A stretch of 64,000 bases of DNA. It comes from FEN-1297 sp021817845 (lineage in GTDB: Bacteria; Bacteroidota; Ignavibacteria; Ignavibacteriales; Ignavibacteriaceae). The notes below the pieces were generated by a model that was not told the origin of the DNA, did not search any database, and worked only from the letters and a program-made list of their open reading frames with translations. Made by a program: the position numbers and the translations under genes. The stretch covers positions 1 through 64,000 of the forward strand of contig JAKAFW010000015.1 in assembly GCA_021817845.1 (NCBI GenBank), in the 5' to 3' direction. Shown in pieces: positions 27,861 to 34,325 of this stretch. Every line of letters starts with the position of its first letter. Position 1 is the stretch's first letter.

Positions 27861-28091
27861 ATGAATGATCCAAACAGCATAGTAGATGAGGAACGCGCTG
27901 CCATTGAAGAACAGGAACCCACAATAATAACAGCAATGAGGGATATAGTTGACGTTTACGACGCAGGAGGCGGAACAATAGAAGAAGTCCTTCAGCATCT
28001 TTACAGCATTGCTACCCCGGATGAACAATATCCGCTTTATGAAATAGCAAAGTTATGTAAAGTGAAATTGTCACATATTCCGGAGAGATAA
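27861..28091 (+). CDS. Hypothetical acidic protein, 76 aa
   Basis: Acidic small protein (MNDPNSIVDEERAAIEEQEP...) with no known domain or membrane segment. An AAAGGA lies 14 bases before the ATG. It is probably co-transcribed with the preceding 111-aa gene. Small acidic phage proteins sometimes mimic DNA or inhibit host factors, but no such evidence is visible. Confidence 0.55.
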   Translation: MNDPNSIVDEERAAIEEQEPTIITAMRDIVDVYDAGGGTIEEVLQHLYSIATPDEQYPLYEIAKLCKVKLSHIPER

Positions 28092-28121
28092 AAACACCAG
28101 ATAATAAGGAGTGATGATTTA

Positions 28122-28220
28122 ATGGATTCAGTAAACAAACTAAAGAAGTCCAGAAATGCTCATAAAATCAATTTTCAACGCTCATATAAGTCCTACACGG
28201 GACTTTCATTCCGGGTTTGA
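28122..28220 (+). CDS. Possible very short gene, 32 aa
   Basis: ATG preceded by a good AAGGAGTG Shine-Dalgarno 10 bases away. The peptide is basic (MDSVNKLKKSRNAHKINFQR...) and ends at TGA 28220. The strong ribosome site is the main support. AGTCCTACACGGGACT within it could instead be part of a leader hairpin. Confidence 0.35.
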   Translation: MDSVNKLKKSRNAHKINFQRSYKSYTGLSFRV

Positions 28221-28290
28221 CTAAAGGTACCGTAAAAGAACATGTATTTTTTGGATTAAATTTATTAGTTTTATATAAGGCTAAACTATT

Positions 28291-29247
28291 ATGAGAAAAA
28301 TTTATTTATTATTACTCTTTTTTATAATATTTGCAAATAATGTTTTGCCGCAAAATTATGAAGAAGAAATTCCCATTTTATCTTTACTTTCTAAACCCAA
28401 AGATGAAGTTATCCAATTTTACATTAAACAAGAGGGTATAGATAAACCCTACACTACATTCAATAAAGAAATATATTTTCAAAAAAGCGAAATGTTTGGT
28501 TTTGCATTAAGAGAAACCAAACTTAGCTTTTCCGAGGATAAACTCGCTAAGATACAATTACAATTTGTAGTGAATAAAAATAATTTCGAACAAACATTTA
28601 TTGACTTGGAAAAATTTCTTCAGAAAATATTTGGTAAACCACTGGGCATAACATCTCTCCCACGAGATGAAAGTGTAAAATTAGATGGCGAGGTCGCGTG
28701 GCTTATTACAGACGGTCCGTCCACGGCCTATGGTATAACCGTTACCATATTAAATATTAATGACAATCGATATTATGTGTTTGTAACTTTTTCACGAACT
28801 GATTTATATTTAAATTTTTTAGATGAAAGAAAAGATAACGGCTATACTTGTAATGACAATTTTGAAGATGGACCAGTTGACTATAATGGTTTAATTGAAA
28901 ATCTTCCCCTTTCTGATAGAACCTTTTACATAAAATTTCTCTCTCAAGATAGTTTTTTTGATACTGGCATATCTGTTCATGTCAAGATTTCAACTGAATT
29001 ACCACTTAATGTTTCAACAGCTGAATTTGATATCAATATTCTAAATAAAAAAAATGAATTAATTGGAGTTGGAGATTTGGTCGCCACGCAATTTTATAAT
29101 AATGAAACATTAAGTCTTTTTAACATTGATAATATAGATTCAAAACTCATTACTCGATTTAAAGTTAGAACAAATGATATTGACTTAAAACTTAATCATA
29201 TTTTTCCCTCTATTTGCGAAAAATTATTTTATGTAATAAAAAAGTAA
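28291..29247 (+). CDS. Secreted protein of unknown function, 318 aa
   Basis: Starts with a clear Sec signal peptide (MRKIYLLLLFFIIFANNVLP, cleavage after about residue 21; no lipobox). The mature part looks like two domains: about 25-175, beta-rich with TFVVNKN-like strands, and about 185-315, beginning after a Cys (YTCNDNFEDGP) and resembling a beta sandwich. I do not recognise either. An exported protein inside a phage-like element suggests a lysogenic-conversion (moron) gene, possibly altering the host surface. Start ATG follows AAGGCTAA, a weak ribosome site. Confidence 0.6.
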   Translation: MRKIYLLLLFFIIFANNVLPQNYEEEIPILSLLSKPKDEVIQFYIKQEGIDKPYTTFNKEIYFQKSEMFGFALRETKLSFSEDKLAKIQLQFVVNKNNFEQTFIDLEKFLQKIFGKPLGITSLPRDESVKLDGEVAWLITDGPSTAYGITVTILNINDNRYYVFVTFSRTDLYLNFLDERKDNGYTCNDNFEDGPVDYNGLIENLPLSDRTFYIKFLSQDSFFDTGISVHVKISTELPLNVSTAEFDINILNKKNELIGVGDLVATQFYNNETLSLFNIDNIDSKLITRFKVRTNDIDLKLNHIFPSICEKLFYVIKK

Positions 29248-29418
29248 ATGACACTTCAATCATTAAGTAAATCATTACTGAAGAATATATACAGCAGACA
29301 AAAGGAAATATTCCATGCTGCATCTCCAATAAATAAATACTATAAGATATCTTGTTAATAAGGGAAAATATTATAATATTGGAGTTGACAAAAACTATCA
29401 AATGAAATTGCAGAAAAT

Positions 29419-30252
29419 TTGATGATCCTCTCTTTGTTCCGGAGTTATCCGGAGACCGGCTGCAATCGGTTTGATAACATTGAGAGGATTTTTTATTTAA
29501 GGGCAAGCTTGAAAACTTATGAAAATTTGACGAATAGCTTAAACGAACTAATGCTAAAAGCAAAGCCAAGAATTGATAAAATAATTGATGAATTTATTGT
29601 TTCGTTAACGCAACAAGATATGAAGGCACCTACCCCAGATCAACTAGGAAAATCATTAGGAGTGCATATACGGAGACAATTAAAAGACTGCTTTTTGAGT
29701 AAATTCCTCATTACATACAACCATAGGTATAGCAAAAATATAAATAAAACATTAGTCATCGATTTGTCGGAGTTTAATAAATTTGAATTAGATGAAAAAA
29801 CGATAGATAGCATAATTGATGATGTCCTTTTTTTGCCGGAGGTAATGGGAGGAACAATTTCAGATTTTACCAGTGAATTTTGGAACTTGAAAGTAACCAA
29901 TACTACTTTAAAAGAAATGAATGAATACTCTAGCAGCTTCAGTCACAATATTGACCTTACAAGAGGACCTTTAGCAAAAAGAATTCTTATCCTTTGGGAC
30001 GAGAAAAGAAAAAACCGTAAGACTTATGCTTTAACAACTGCTTTTGATGATGCAGTGGTTGAGCTTGAAACGATAAACAAAGAGTTTGCAGCTAATTTTA
30101 GCGCAAAAAAATCAGTTTATTATGATTGGTTGAAAAAGTGGAAGAAATCGTACTTGACTAAAGAAAAAAAATTATTGCTTAAGCAACTTAACAACATCCC
30201 AGATATGACATTCTACAAAGATAAATCAGTCAATCAGTTTAATAAAATATAA
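29419..30252 (+). CDS. Hypothetical protein, up to 277 aa; start uncertain
   Basis: No known domain. The protein is helical and charged, with a Lys/Trp-rich C-terminal segment (YDWLKKWKKSYLTKEKKLLL). The first ATG (29419) lies at the base of a long hairpin ending in a T-run (29425-29494), so translation from there would run through a terminator-like structure. A later ATG at 29551, or a non-ATG start between, is more likely. It is flanked on both sides by strong RNA-structure candidates, which is unusual. Role unknown; cargo or a replication/regulation gene are both possible. Confidence 0.55.
   Translation: MMILSLFRSYPETGCNRFDNIERIFYLRASLKTYENLTNSLNELMLKAKPRIDKIIDEFIVSLTQQDMKAPTPDQLGKSLGVHIRRQLKDCFLSKFLITYNHRYSKNINKTLVIDLSEFNKFELDEKTIDSIIDDVLFLPEVMGGTISDFTSEFWNLKVTNTTLKEMNEYSSSFSHNIDLTRGPLAKRILILWDEKRKNRKTYALTTAFDDAVVELETINKEFAANFSAKKSVYYDWLKKWKKSYLTKEKKLLLKQLNNIPDMTFYKDKSVNQFNKI
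29425..29494 (+). terminator. Long stem-loop with T-run
   Basis: ATCCTCTC (29425-29432) pairs with GAGAGGAT (29482-29489), followed by TTTTTT. The 49-nt loop contains CCGGAG repeated and an ACCG/CGGT pair, so it can fold further. It could terminate the secreted-protein gene, or be a small structured RNA. Confidence 0.5.
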
Positions 30253-30254
30253 GG

Positions 30255-30268
30255 GGAAATCGATTTCC
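30255..30268. promoter_or_regulatory. 14-bp palindrome, operator candidate
   Basis: GGAAATCGATTTCC is fully symmetric and its half GGGAAATCG recurs at about 30277-30285. It lies about 270 bp before the ribbon-helix-helix regulator gene, so it may be a binding site for that or another dimeric regulator. Confidence 0.4.
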
Positions 30269-30327
30269 TCTATTTAGGGAAATCGGTAACCCTTTCCTTT
30301 CAAAGATGCCACTTTTACCTTTTCATT

Positions 30328-30440
30328 GAAACTTTAGAGAATTATTTTTTACCTAAATCAAAAGTTTTTACAAGCCAGTTTACGGATTAGAGTTGCTGCC
30401 CTTCTCTAAAGTTTCACCGTAAAGCTGGCTTTGCTTTTTT
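30328..30440 (+). ncRNA. Interleaved stems: pseudoknot or attenuator RNA
   Basis: GAAACTTTAGAGAA (30328-30341) is perfectly complementary to TTCTCTAAAGTTTC (30402-30415). AAGCCAGTTTACGG (30372-30385) pairs with CCGTAAA-G-CTGGCTT (30417-30431) with one bulged G. The order S1a-S2a-S1b-S2b makes them interleaved: a large H-type pseudoknot, or two mutually exclusive folds. S2b is followed by TGCTTTTTT, so S2 alone is a terminator and S1 would be its antiterminator. No reading frame explains the conservation. It sits just before the regulator and replication genes, a place where plasmids and phages use control RNAs. Confidence 0.65.
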
Positions 30441-30537
30441 AAAGGAAAAAGATTTTGCAAAAATCCGGGTTAAAAATATCCTCCTTTAATTAGATTTATA
30501 ATTGAAAATAATTCATTCAACAAGGAAGGATTAAAAA

Positions 30538-30744
30538 ATGCAGCACATAAAAACCAAGCAATTTACAACCTACATGCCTAAACGGACCTATGACCGACTA
30601 AGGGAAATTGGCATGGAGAAAGATTTGCGGGTTCCGGCAGTCGTCAGAAACGCATGTGAAGATTTCATTCGTGCAGAGGAAGATAGACGAGCCAAAAGAC
30701 AAATAGCTGAAAAAAATTCAAACACGTTAGTTGAACAAGATTAA
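30538..30744 (+). CDS. Ribbon-helix-helix DNA-binding regulator
   Basis: A 68-residue protein: a short strand (KQFTTYMPKRTYDRLREIG), then two helices (AVVRNACEDFIRAEEDRRAK), the CopG/MetJ-like pattern of a dimeric repressor. Preceded by AAGGAAGG 8-14 bases before the ATG. As first gene of the replication-morphogenesis block it is a candidate for the element's copy or lysogeny control. No partner toxin is adjacent. Confidence 0.7.
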   Translation: MQHIKTKQFTTYMPKRTYDRLREIGMEKDLRVPAVVRNACEDFIRAEEDRRAKRQIAEKNSNTLVEQD

Positions 30745-30798
30745 TAAAAAAATACCGGTCACAAGATGGAAATTGCGCCGGTAAGGAAGAAATGATAT

Positions 30799-31230
30799 AT
30801 GAAATATAATACACCAATCAAGCTTTTGCAAACACGCATTCGACGTTTACCGGACCGCATTGAGGTTTATGTGCGCCAGAACCACTTCAAAGCGGGCGTG
30901 ATCGACTTAAATAAGAAGGTTTTTATTTCTGCACATAGAACCCCTAAGAACCTGTTTTGGCTGTTCGGTCCTAGTTTAGGGATAAATGCAGAAATACTTG
31001 AAATTATCCTTCCTCGATTTGACGTCGAACGAATTCAAATCCCTTATCTCGGCAAGATATTAGAAACAAGCGCAAGTAAATATCGAGCACTTGGCTTAGT
31101 ATCGCCATATGGTGATGATCGTATCGATAAGCAAATAGTACTATCACTTCTACAAATGAATATGGACAATGTTGATAAGTATTTAATCAAAGAGCCAGAG
31201 CCAAGCCTTTTTGAAGAGGTGGTAATATGA
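30799..31230 (+). CDS. Hypothetical protein, 143 aa
   Basis: Basic N-terminus and mixed alpha/beta predicted; no known family. It contains GLVSPYGDDRIDKQIVLSLLQ near the C-terminus. Its stop overlaps the next start by 4 bases (ATGA), so it is translationally coupled to the 74-aa gene and belongs to the replication operon. A role in early replication or regulation is an inference from position only. Confidence 0.65.
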   Translation: MKYNTPIKLLQTRIRRLPDRIEVYVRQNHFKAGVIDLNKKVFISAHRTPKNLFWLFGPSLGINAEILEIILPRFDVERIQIPYLGKILETSASKYRALGLVSPYGDDRIDKQIVLSLLQMNMDNVDKYLIKEPEPSLFEEVVI

Positions 31231-31451
31231 ACTATTTACAGATGACACCCCAGGCGGAAGCAATTGAGCAGGCATATAATGGATTAAAATTAATTTTGTT
31301 TGATTTGAAATTTTGTGAAGGAAACTTCAAAAATTCAATTGATAAAAACGATGATATTTTAATTAAGAAAATTAACCGATCTGCAGATTCAGTTTACAGA
31401 TGTGTGCAACATATCGAAAAAAAATATATCAAGGAGGTTAAACATGCCTGA
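31227..31451 (+). CDS. Hypothetical helical protein, 74 aa
   Basis: Short, helical, Lys-rich protein without a known domain. ATGA overlap with the upstream gene, and its end overlaps the initiator start by 8 bases, so the three are read from one message. Confidence 0.65.
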   Translation: MNYLQMTPQAEAIEQAYNGLKLILFDLKFCEGNFKNSIDKNDDILIKKINRSADSVYRCVQHIEKKYIKEVKHA

Positions 31452-32205
31452 AATATCATGGATAAAATTAAAGACTTCGATGTTTGATGATGAAAAAATT
31501 CAACTTATAGAAGCAATGCCGGAAGCCGATGCAATTTTAGTTATTTGGATTAAGATTCTCATTCTTGCCGGTAAAACAAACACTAACGGTTATGTAATGC
31601 TTGCCGAAAACATTCCGTATTCAACAGAAATGTTATCAACCATCTTTAGACGACCATTACAAATTGTAAAATTTGCCCTTAAAATTCTTTTAGATTTTGG
31701 CATGATTGAGATAACAGAAAGTAACGTTATTTGCGTTACGAACTGGCAAAAACATCAAAATATAGAGGGAATGGATAAATTAAGAGCGCAAAATGCGCTA
31801 AGACAAGCAAAGTATAGAGAGCAAAAAAAGCTTATTTCATCACAAAATCAAACAAACAGTAACGCAACCGTTACGTTACGTAACGCAATAGAGTTAGAGT
31901 TAGAATTAGATAAAGAAGTATTAATGCGTGAGTTTGAAAATTTTTGGAATTTATACAATAAAAAAGTTGATAGGAAAAAGTGTTTTCAGTTATGGAAAAA
32001 AGTTAAGAAAACAGACAAAGAAAAAATATTTAATACTTTACCAAAGTATATCGAAAATACACCAGACCTAAAATTTCGCAAAGACCCAAAGACTTATTTA
32101 GGTAATGAATCTTGGAACGATGAAATTTATACAAAACCACAGGTAAACAACAATCGAGATAACCAGACCGTTAATAATGGCATCATAGAATTGAGGAGTG
32201 CATAA
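31444..32205 (+). CDS. Phage replisome organizer / replication initiator
   Basis: A 253-residue protein whose first about 115 residues match the phage replisome-organizer N-terminal fold (SWIKLKTSMFDDEKIQLIEA, ILVIWIKILILAGKTNTNGY, winged-helix). A C-terminal small domain (FWNLYNKKVDRKKCFQLWKK ... TYLGNESWNDE) is typical of phage/plasmid initiators that recruit the helicase. The ATG at 31444 is chosen because AGGAGG lies 6 bases upstream; a longer frame from 31402 lacks one. Iteron-like GTTACG words inside the gene (31859-31886) suggest it binds its own coding region as the origin. The DnaB-like helicase gene follows at once. Confidence 0.8.
   Translation: MPEISWIKLKTSMFDDEKIQLIEAMPEADAILVIWIKILILAGKTNTNGYVMLAENIPYSTEMLSTIFRRPLQIVKFALKILLDFGMIEITESNVICVTNWQKHQNIEGMDKLRAQNALRQAKYREQKKLISSQNQTNSNATVTLRNAIELELELDKEVLMREFENFWNLYNKKVDRKKCFQLWKKVKKTDKEKIFNTLPKYIENTPDLKFRKDPKTYLGNESWNDEIYTKPQVNNNRDNQTVNNGIIELRSA
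31721..31912. promoter_or_regulatory. Putative replication origin: GTTACG iterons
   Basis: GTAACG at 31721 and GCGTTACG at 31733-31740, then four overlapping GTTACG/CGTAAC words within 31859-31886 (AGTAACGCAACCGTTACGTT and onward). These are followed by the AT-rich direct repeats GAGTTAGAGTTAGAATTAGA (31890-31910), a candidate unwinding element. Origins embedded in the initiator gene are known from lambdoid phages. Confidence 0.5.
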
Positions 32206-32206
32206 A

Positions 32207-33568
32207 ATGAATACAAAAACTATCGAAGCCATTGAAATCGAGAAAGAGCTTTTAGGCGAAATACTAATTAAAAATTCTATTCTTGATAATGTACTACAGC
32301 TGATCAAACCTATATGTTTTTCGGATCCGAAAAATTCAATGCTGTTTAAAGTGATTATGAAAATGTATGATGAAGGCATCCCAATTGATGAGATCACTCT
32401 TTACGAAAATACTAAGAAATATGGGAACTCCGGACAAATACCTGCAGAGTATATCGCTGGATTAAGAATCGAAGTTAATTCGACGGCTAATGCCGAATAT
32501 CATGCAAAAATTATTTTAGAAAAGTATTTGCAGCGTGAGTTAATCGAACGAAGTCAAAAAATAATCGAAAAAGCAACCAAAGGGAATGAGGATGTTTTTG
32601 ATTTGCTGAGCAGCGCAGAGGATGAAATATCCGGGATAACAAGAGACTTGCAGGGATTAAAAGAAGATAAAAGCCTTTGGGAAGATTTTCCGGCTTTAGT
32701 TGATTCAATCGAAAAAAGATATTCCGGGAAAGAACCAGCGGGATTGTTGTCAAGGACTTTTCCAGCACTTAACCGGATGACAGGCGGTATTCGGAAAAAT
32801 GACTTCTTGGTTGTTTACGGCGAAGACAAGTCCGGCAAAAGTTCATTAAGTATCCAAGTAGCTTTAGACTTCGCCATCTATAATAGAATTCCCACAGGCA
32901 TATTTAGTTATGAGATGTCAAAGGAACTCGTTTATTTAAAAGCACTCTCTAACAGGACCGGTTTAGAATATCGAAAGTTGAGAAGTCCAAAAGAAACCGG
33001 ATTAACTCCGACTGAATTCCAAGACTTTTTAACCGTAGCTAAGGACAAGTTTGAGGATACAAAAATTTACGTTTGTGATGAACCGCTTGATAAAAACAGA
33101 CTAAAAGCAAAAATGAAACTTTGGAAAAGGAAATTCGGAATCGGCCTATTTGTAATAGATTATATTTCCTTAATTCCGATATCTGAAAAATATGAGCGCA
33201 GGGATTTGGCTATCGCGGATCTGTCAAGGTTCTTTAAGCTGCTCACCAAAGAATTAGATTGCCCAATAATTATCTTAAGCCAGGCGAACGATTTTGGAAA
33301 AACAGCGGAAAGTAAGGCGTTGCTTCGTGATTGTGATTTTGCCTTACAGATTCAGAAACCTTTAGAATCCGGCATTTCGAGTGTCAAGAGAAAAGACGGA
33401 ACGCTGTTTAACTTTAGCGAGGATCATTTCTTGACGACATTAACGCGCAGTCGTCACGGTAGAAATGGAATTCAGTTTGTTGCTGGTTATGTGGAAAATT
33501 CATTTGTTGAGATAGAAACAAACAATGATTATGCAGCTAATAACGCTGTTTATGAAGATGTTATTTAA
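32207..33568 (+). CDS. DnaB-like replicative helicase
   Basis: Hexameric helicase of 453 residues that would unwind DNA at the element's fork. N-terminal DnaB_N helical domain (about 5-120), linker, and RecA-like core with Walker A GEDKSGKSS at about 205-213, Walker B LFVIDYISLI near 320, and a sensor region with LTRSRHGRNG near 425. A GTG at 32198 also opens the frame, but the ATG at 32207 follows GAGGAG at a normal distance, so it is preferred. The start overlaps no gene; the initiator ends at 32205. Helicase plus initiator is a self-contained phage-type replication module. Confidence 0.92.
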   Translation: MNTKTIEAIEIEKELLGEILIKNSILDNVLQLIKPICFSDPKNSMLFKVIMKMYDEGIPIDEITLYENTKKYGNSGQIPAEYIAGLRIEVNSTANAEYHAKIILEKYLQRELIERSQKIIEKATKGNEDVFDLLSSAEDEISGITRDLQGLKEDKSLWEDFPALVDSIEKRYSGKEPAGLLSRTFPALNRMTGGIRKNDFLVVYGEDKSGKSSLSIQVALDFAIYNRIPTGIFSYEMSKELVYLKALSNRTGLEYRKLRSPKETGLTPTEFQDFLTVAKDKFEDTKIYVCDEPLDKNRLKAKMKLWKRKFGIGLFVIDYISLIPISEKYERRDLAIADLSRFFKLLTKELDCPIIILSQANDFGKTAESKALLRDCDFALQIQKPLESGISSVKRKDGTLFNFSEDHFLTTLTRSRHGRNGIQFVAGYVENSFVEIETNNDYAANNAVYEDVI

Positions 33569-33624
33569 AAATTTAGAATTAAAAAGTATTAGTACCATTT
33601 ATTAATAAAACGAAAGGAACGAGG

Positions 33625-33921
33625 ATGGACGCAAACCAATATGAACAAATGAAAGGAAATTCAGCTATCAGGGCGTATAAAAGCCGATATGGAATTTTCT
33701 TGAAAAACTTCATTGATTCGGTAGGGGCAATAAGCACAACACACGACACCTTGAAAGCGCGAAAATCGGAAGATATTATCGAAACGCGATTAAGAAAATC
33801 GACAGGAAAAATCTTAGCAGATTTGGAGAAAATGACGAACGATTTGAGGCAGATAATCGAGAGCGATTCAGTCGCCCAAATTGATACTTTTACAGAAGAC
33901 GAACATTTTTTAAAAATTTAA
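33625..33921 (+). CDS. Small helical protein, 98 aa (first of pair)
   Basis: Predicted almost entirely helical; heptad-like leucine and isoleucine spacing in the second half (LADLEKMTNDLRQIIESD). No known family. ACGAGG precedes the ATG. It is followed 18 bp later by a protein of exactly the same length. In tailed phages two small genes commonly sit before the tape measure gene as tail assembly chaperones, which fits position but is not shown by sequence. Confidence 0.6.
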   Translation: MDANQYEQMKGNSAIRAYKSRYGIFLKNFIDSVGAISTTHDTLKARKSEDIIETRLRKSTGKILADLEKMTNDLRQIIESDSVAQIDTFTEDEHFLKI

Positions 33922-33939
33922 TTTAAAGGAAAAATCAAA

Positions 33940-34236
33940 ATGGACTCACTCACAGAAAAACGGTTAGTTTCTGAAATTCATAATTATTCACGGATGCTTT
34001 CTCAAGATCTAAGTAACATGAGTAATAATCTTGAAAAGCATTCGGAATTTGCCGAATCAATGAATTCCGACAGATTTGGTGGTTCAATGGTTGGATTTAA
34101 GACCAACGTCATTAACCAGATGCAAAATTTGAATGAAACCTTAAAAAAACTTCAAGAATATTTAGGCGAGGCTCAAGAGATTTTGAACCTGGACGGGTTA
34201 TCAAAAATAAATGACGAATTTTCCAAAGAATTTTAA
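33940..34236 (+). CDS. Small helical protein, 98 aa (second of pair)
   Basis: Two predicted helices joined by a glycine-containing turn (DRFGGSMVGF near residue 45). This hairpin shape is like WXG100 proteins, but the WxG motif itself is missing, so I do not assign it. It directly precedes the 1039-aa gene, separated only by a hairpin. It may be a structural partner or chaperone of that protein. Confidence 0.6.
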   Translation: MDSLTEKRLVSEIHNYSRMLSQDLSNMSNNLEKHSEFAESMNSDRFGGSMVGFKTNVINQMQNLNETLKKLQEYLGEAQEILNLDGLSKINDEFSKEF

Positions 34237-34244
34237 TCAATTGT

Positions 34245-34305
34245 GCCGTCGGTGAAGTTTTGCGAAAAGCTTACCCTTTTGACTTTAGCGAAATAAATCG
34301 ACGGC
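34245..34305 (+). promoter_or_regulatory. Leader stem-loop before tape-measure gene
   Basis: GCCGTCG (34245-34251) pairs with CGACGGC (34299-34305) around a 47-nt loop with weaker internal pairing. There is no T-run, so it is not a classical terminator. It ends 20 bases before the ATG and could control translation of the large protein. Confidence 0.5.
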
Positions 34306-34325
34306 AGCTTTAACGAGGAATTGTT

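Noticed and set aside
28291..29247. Type IX sorted protein within the element
   Set aside because: It has a signal peptide but lacks the C-terminal sorting domain.
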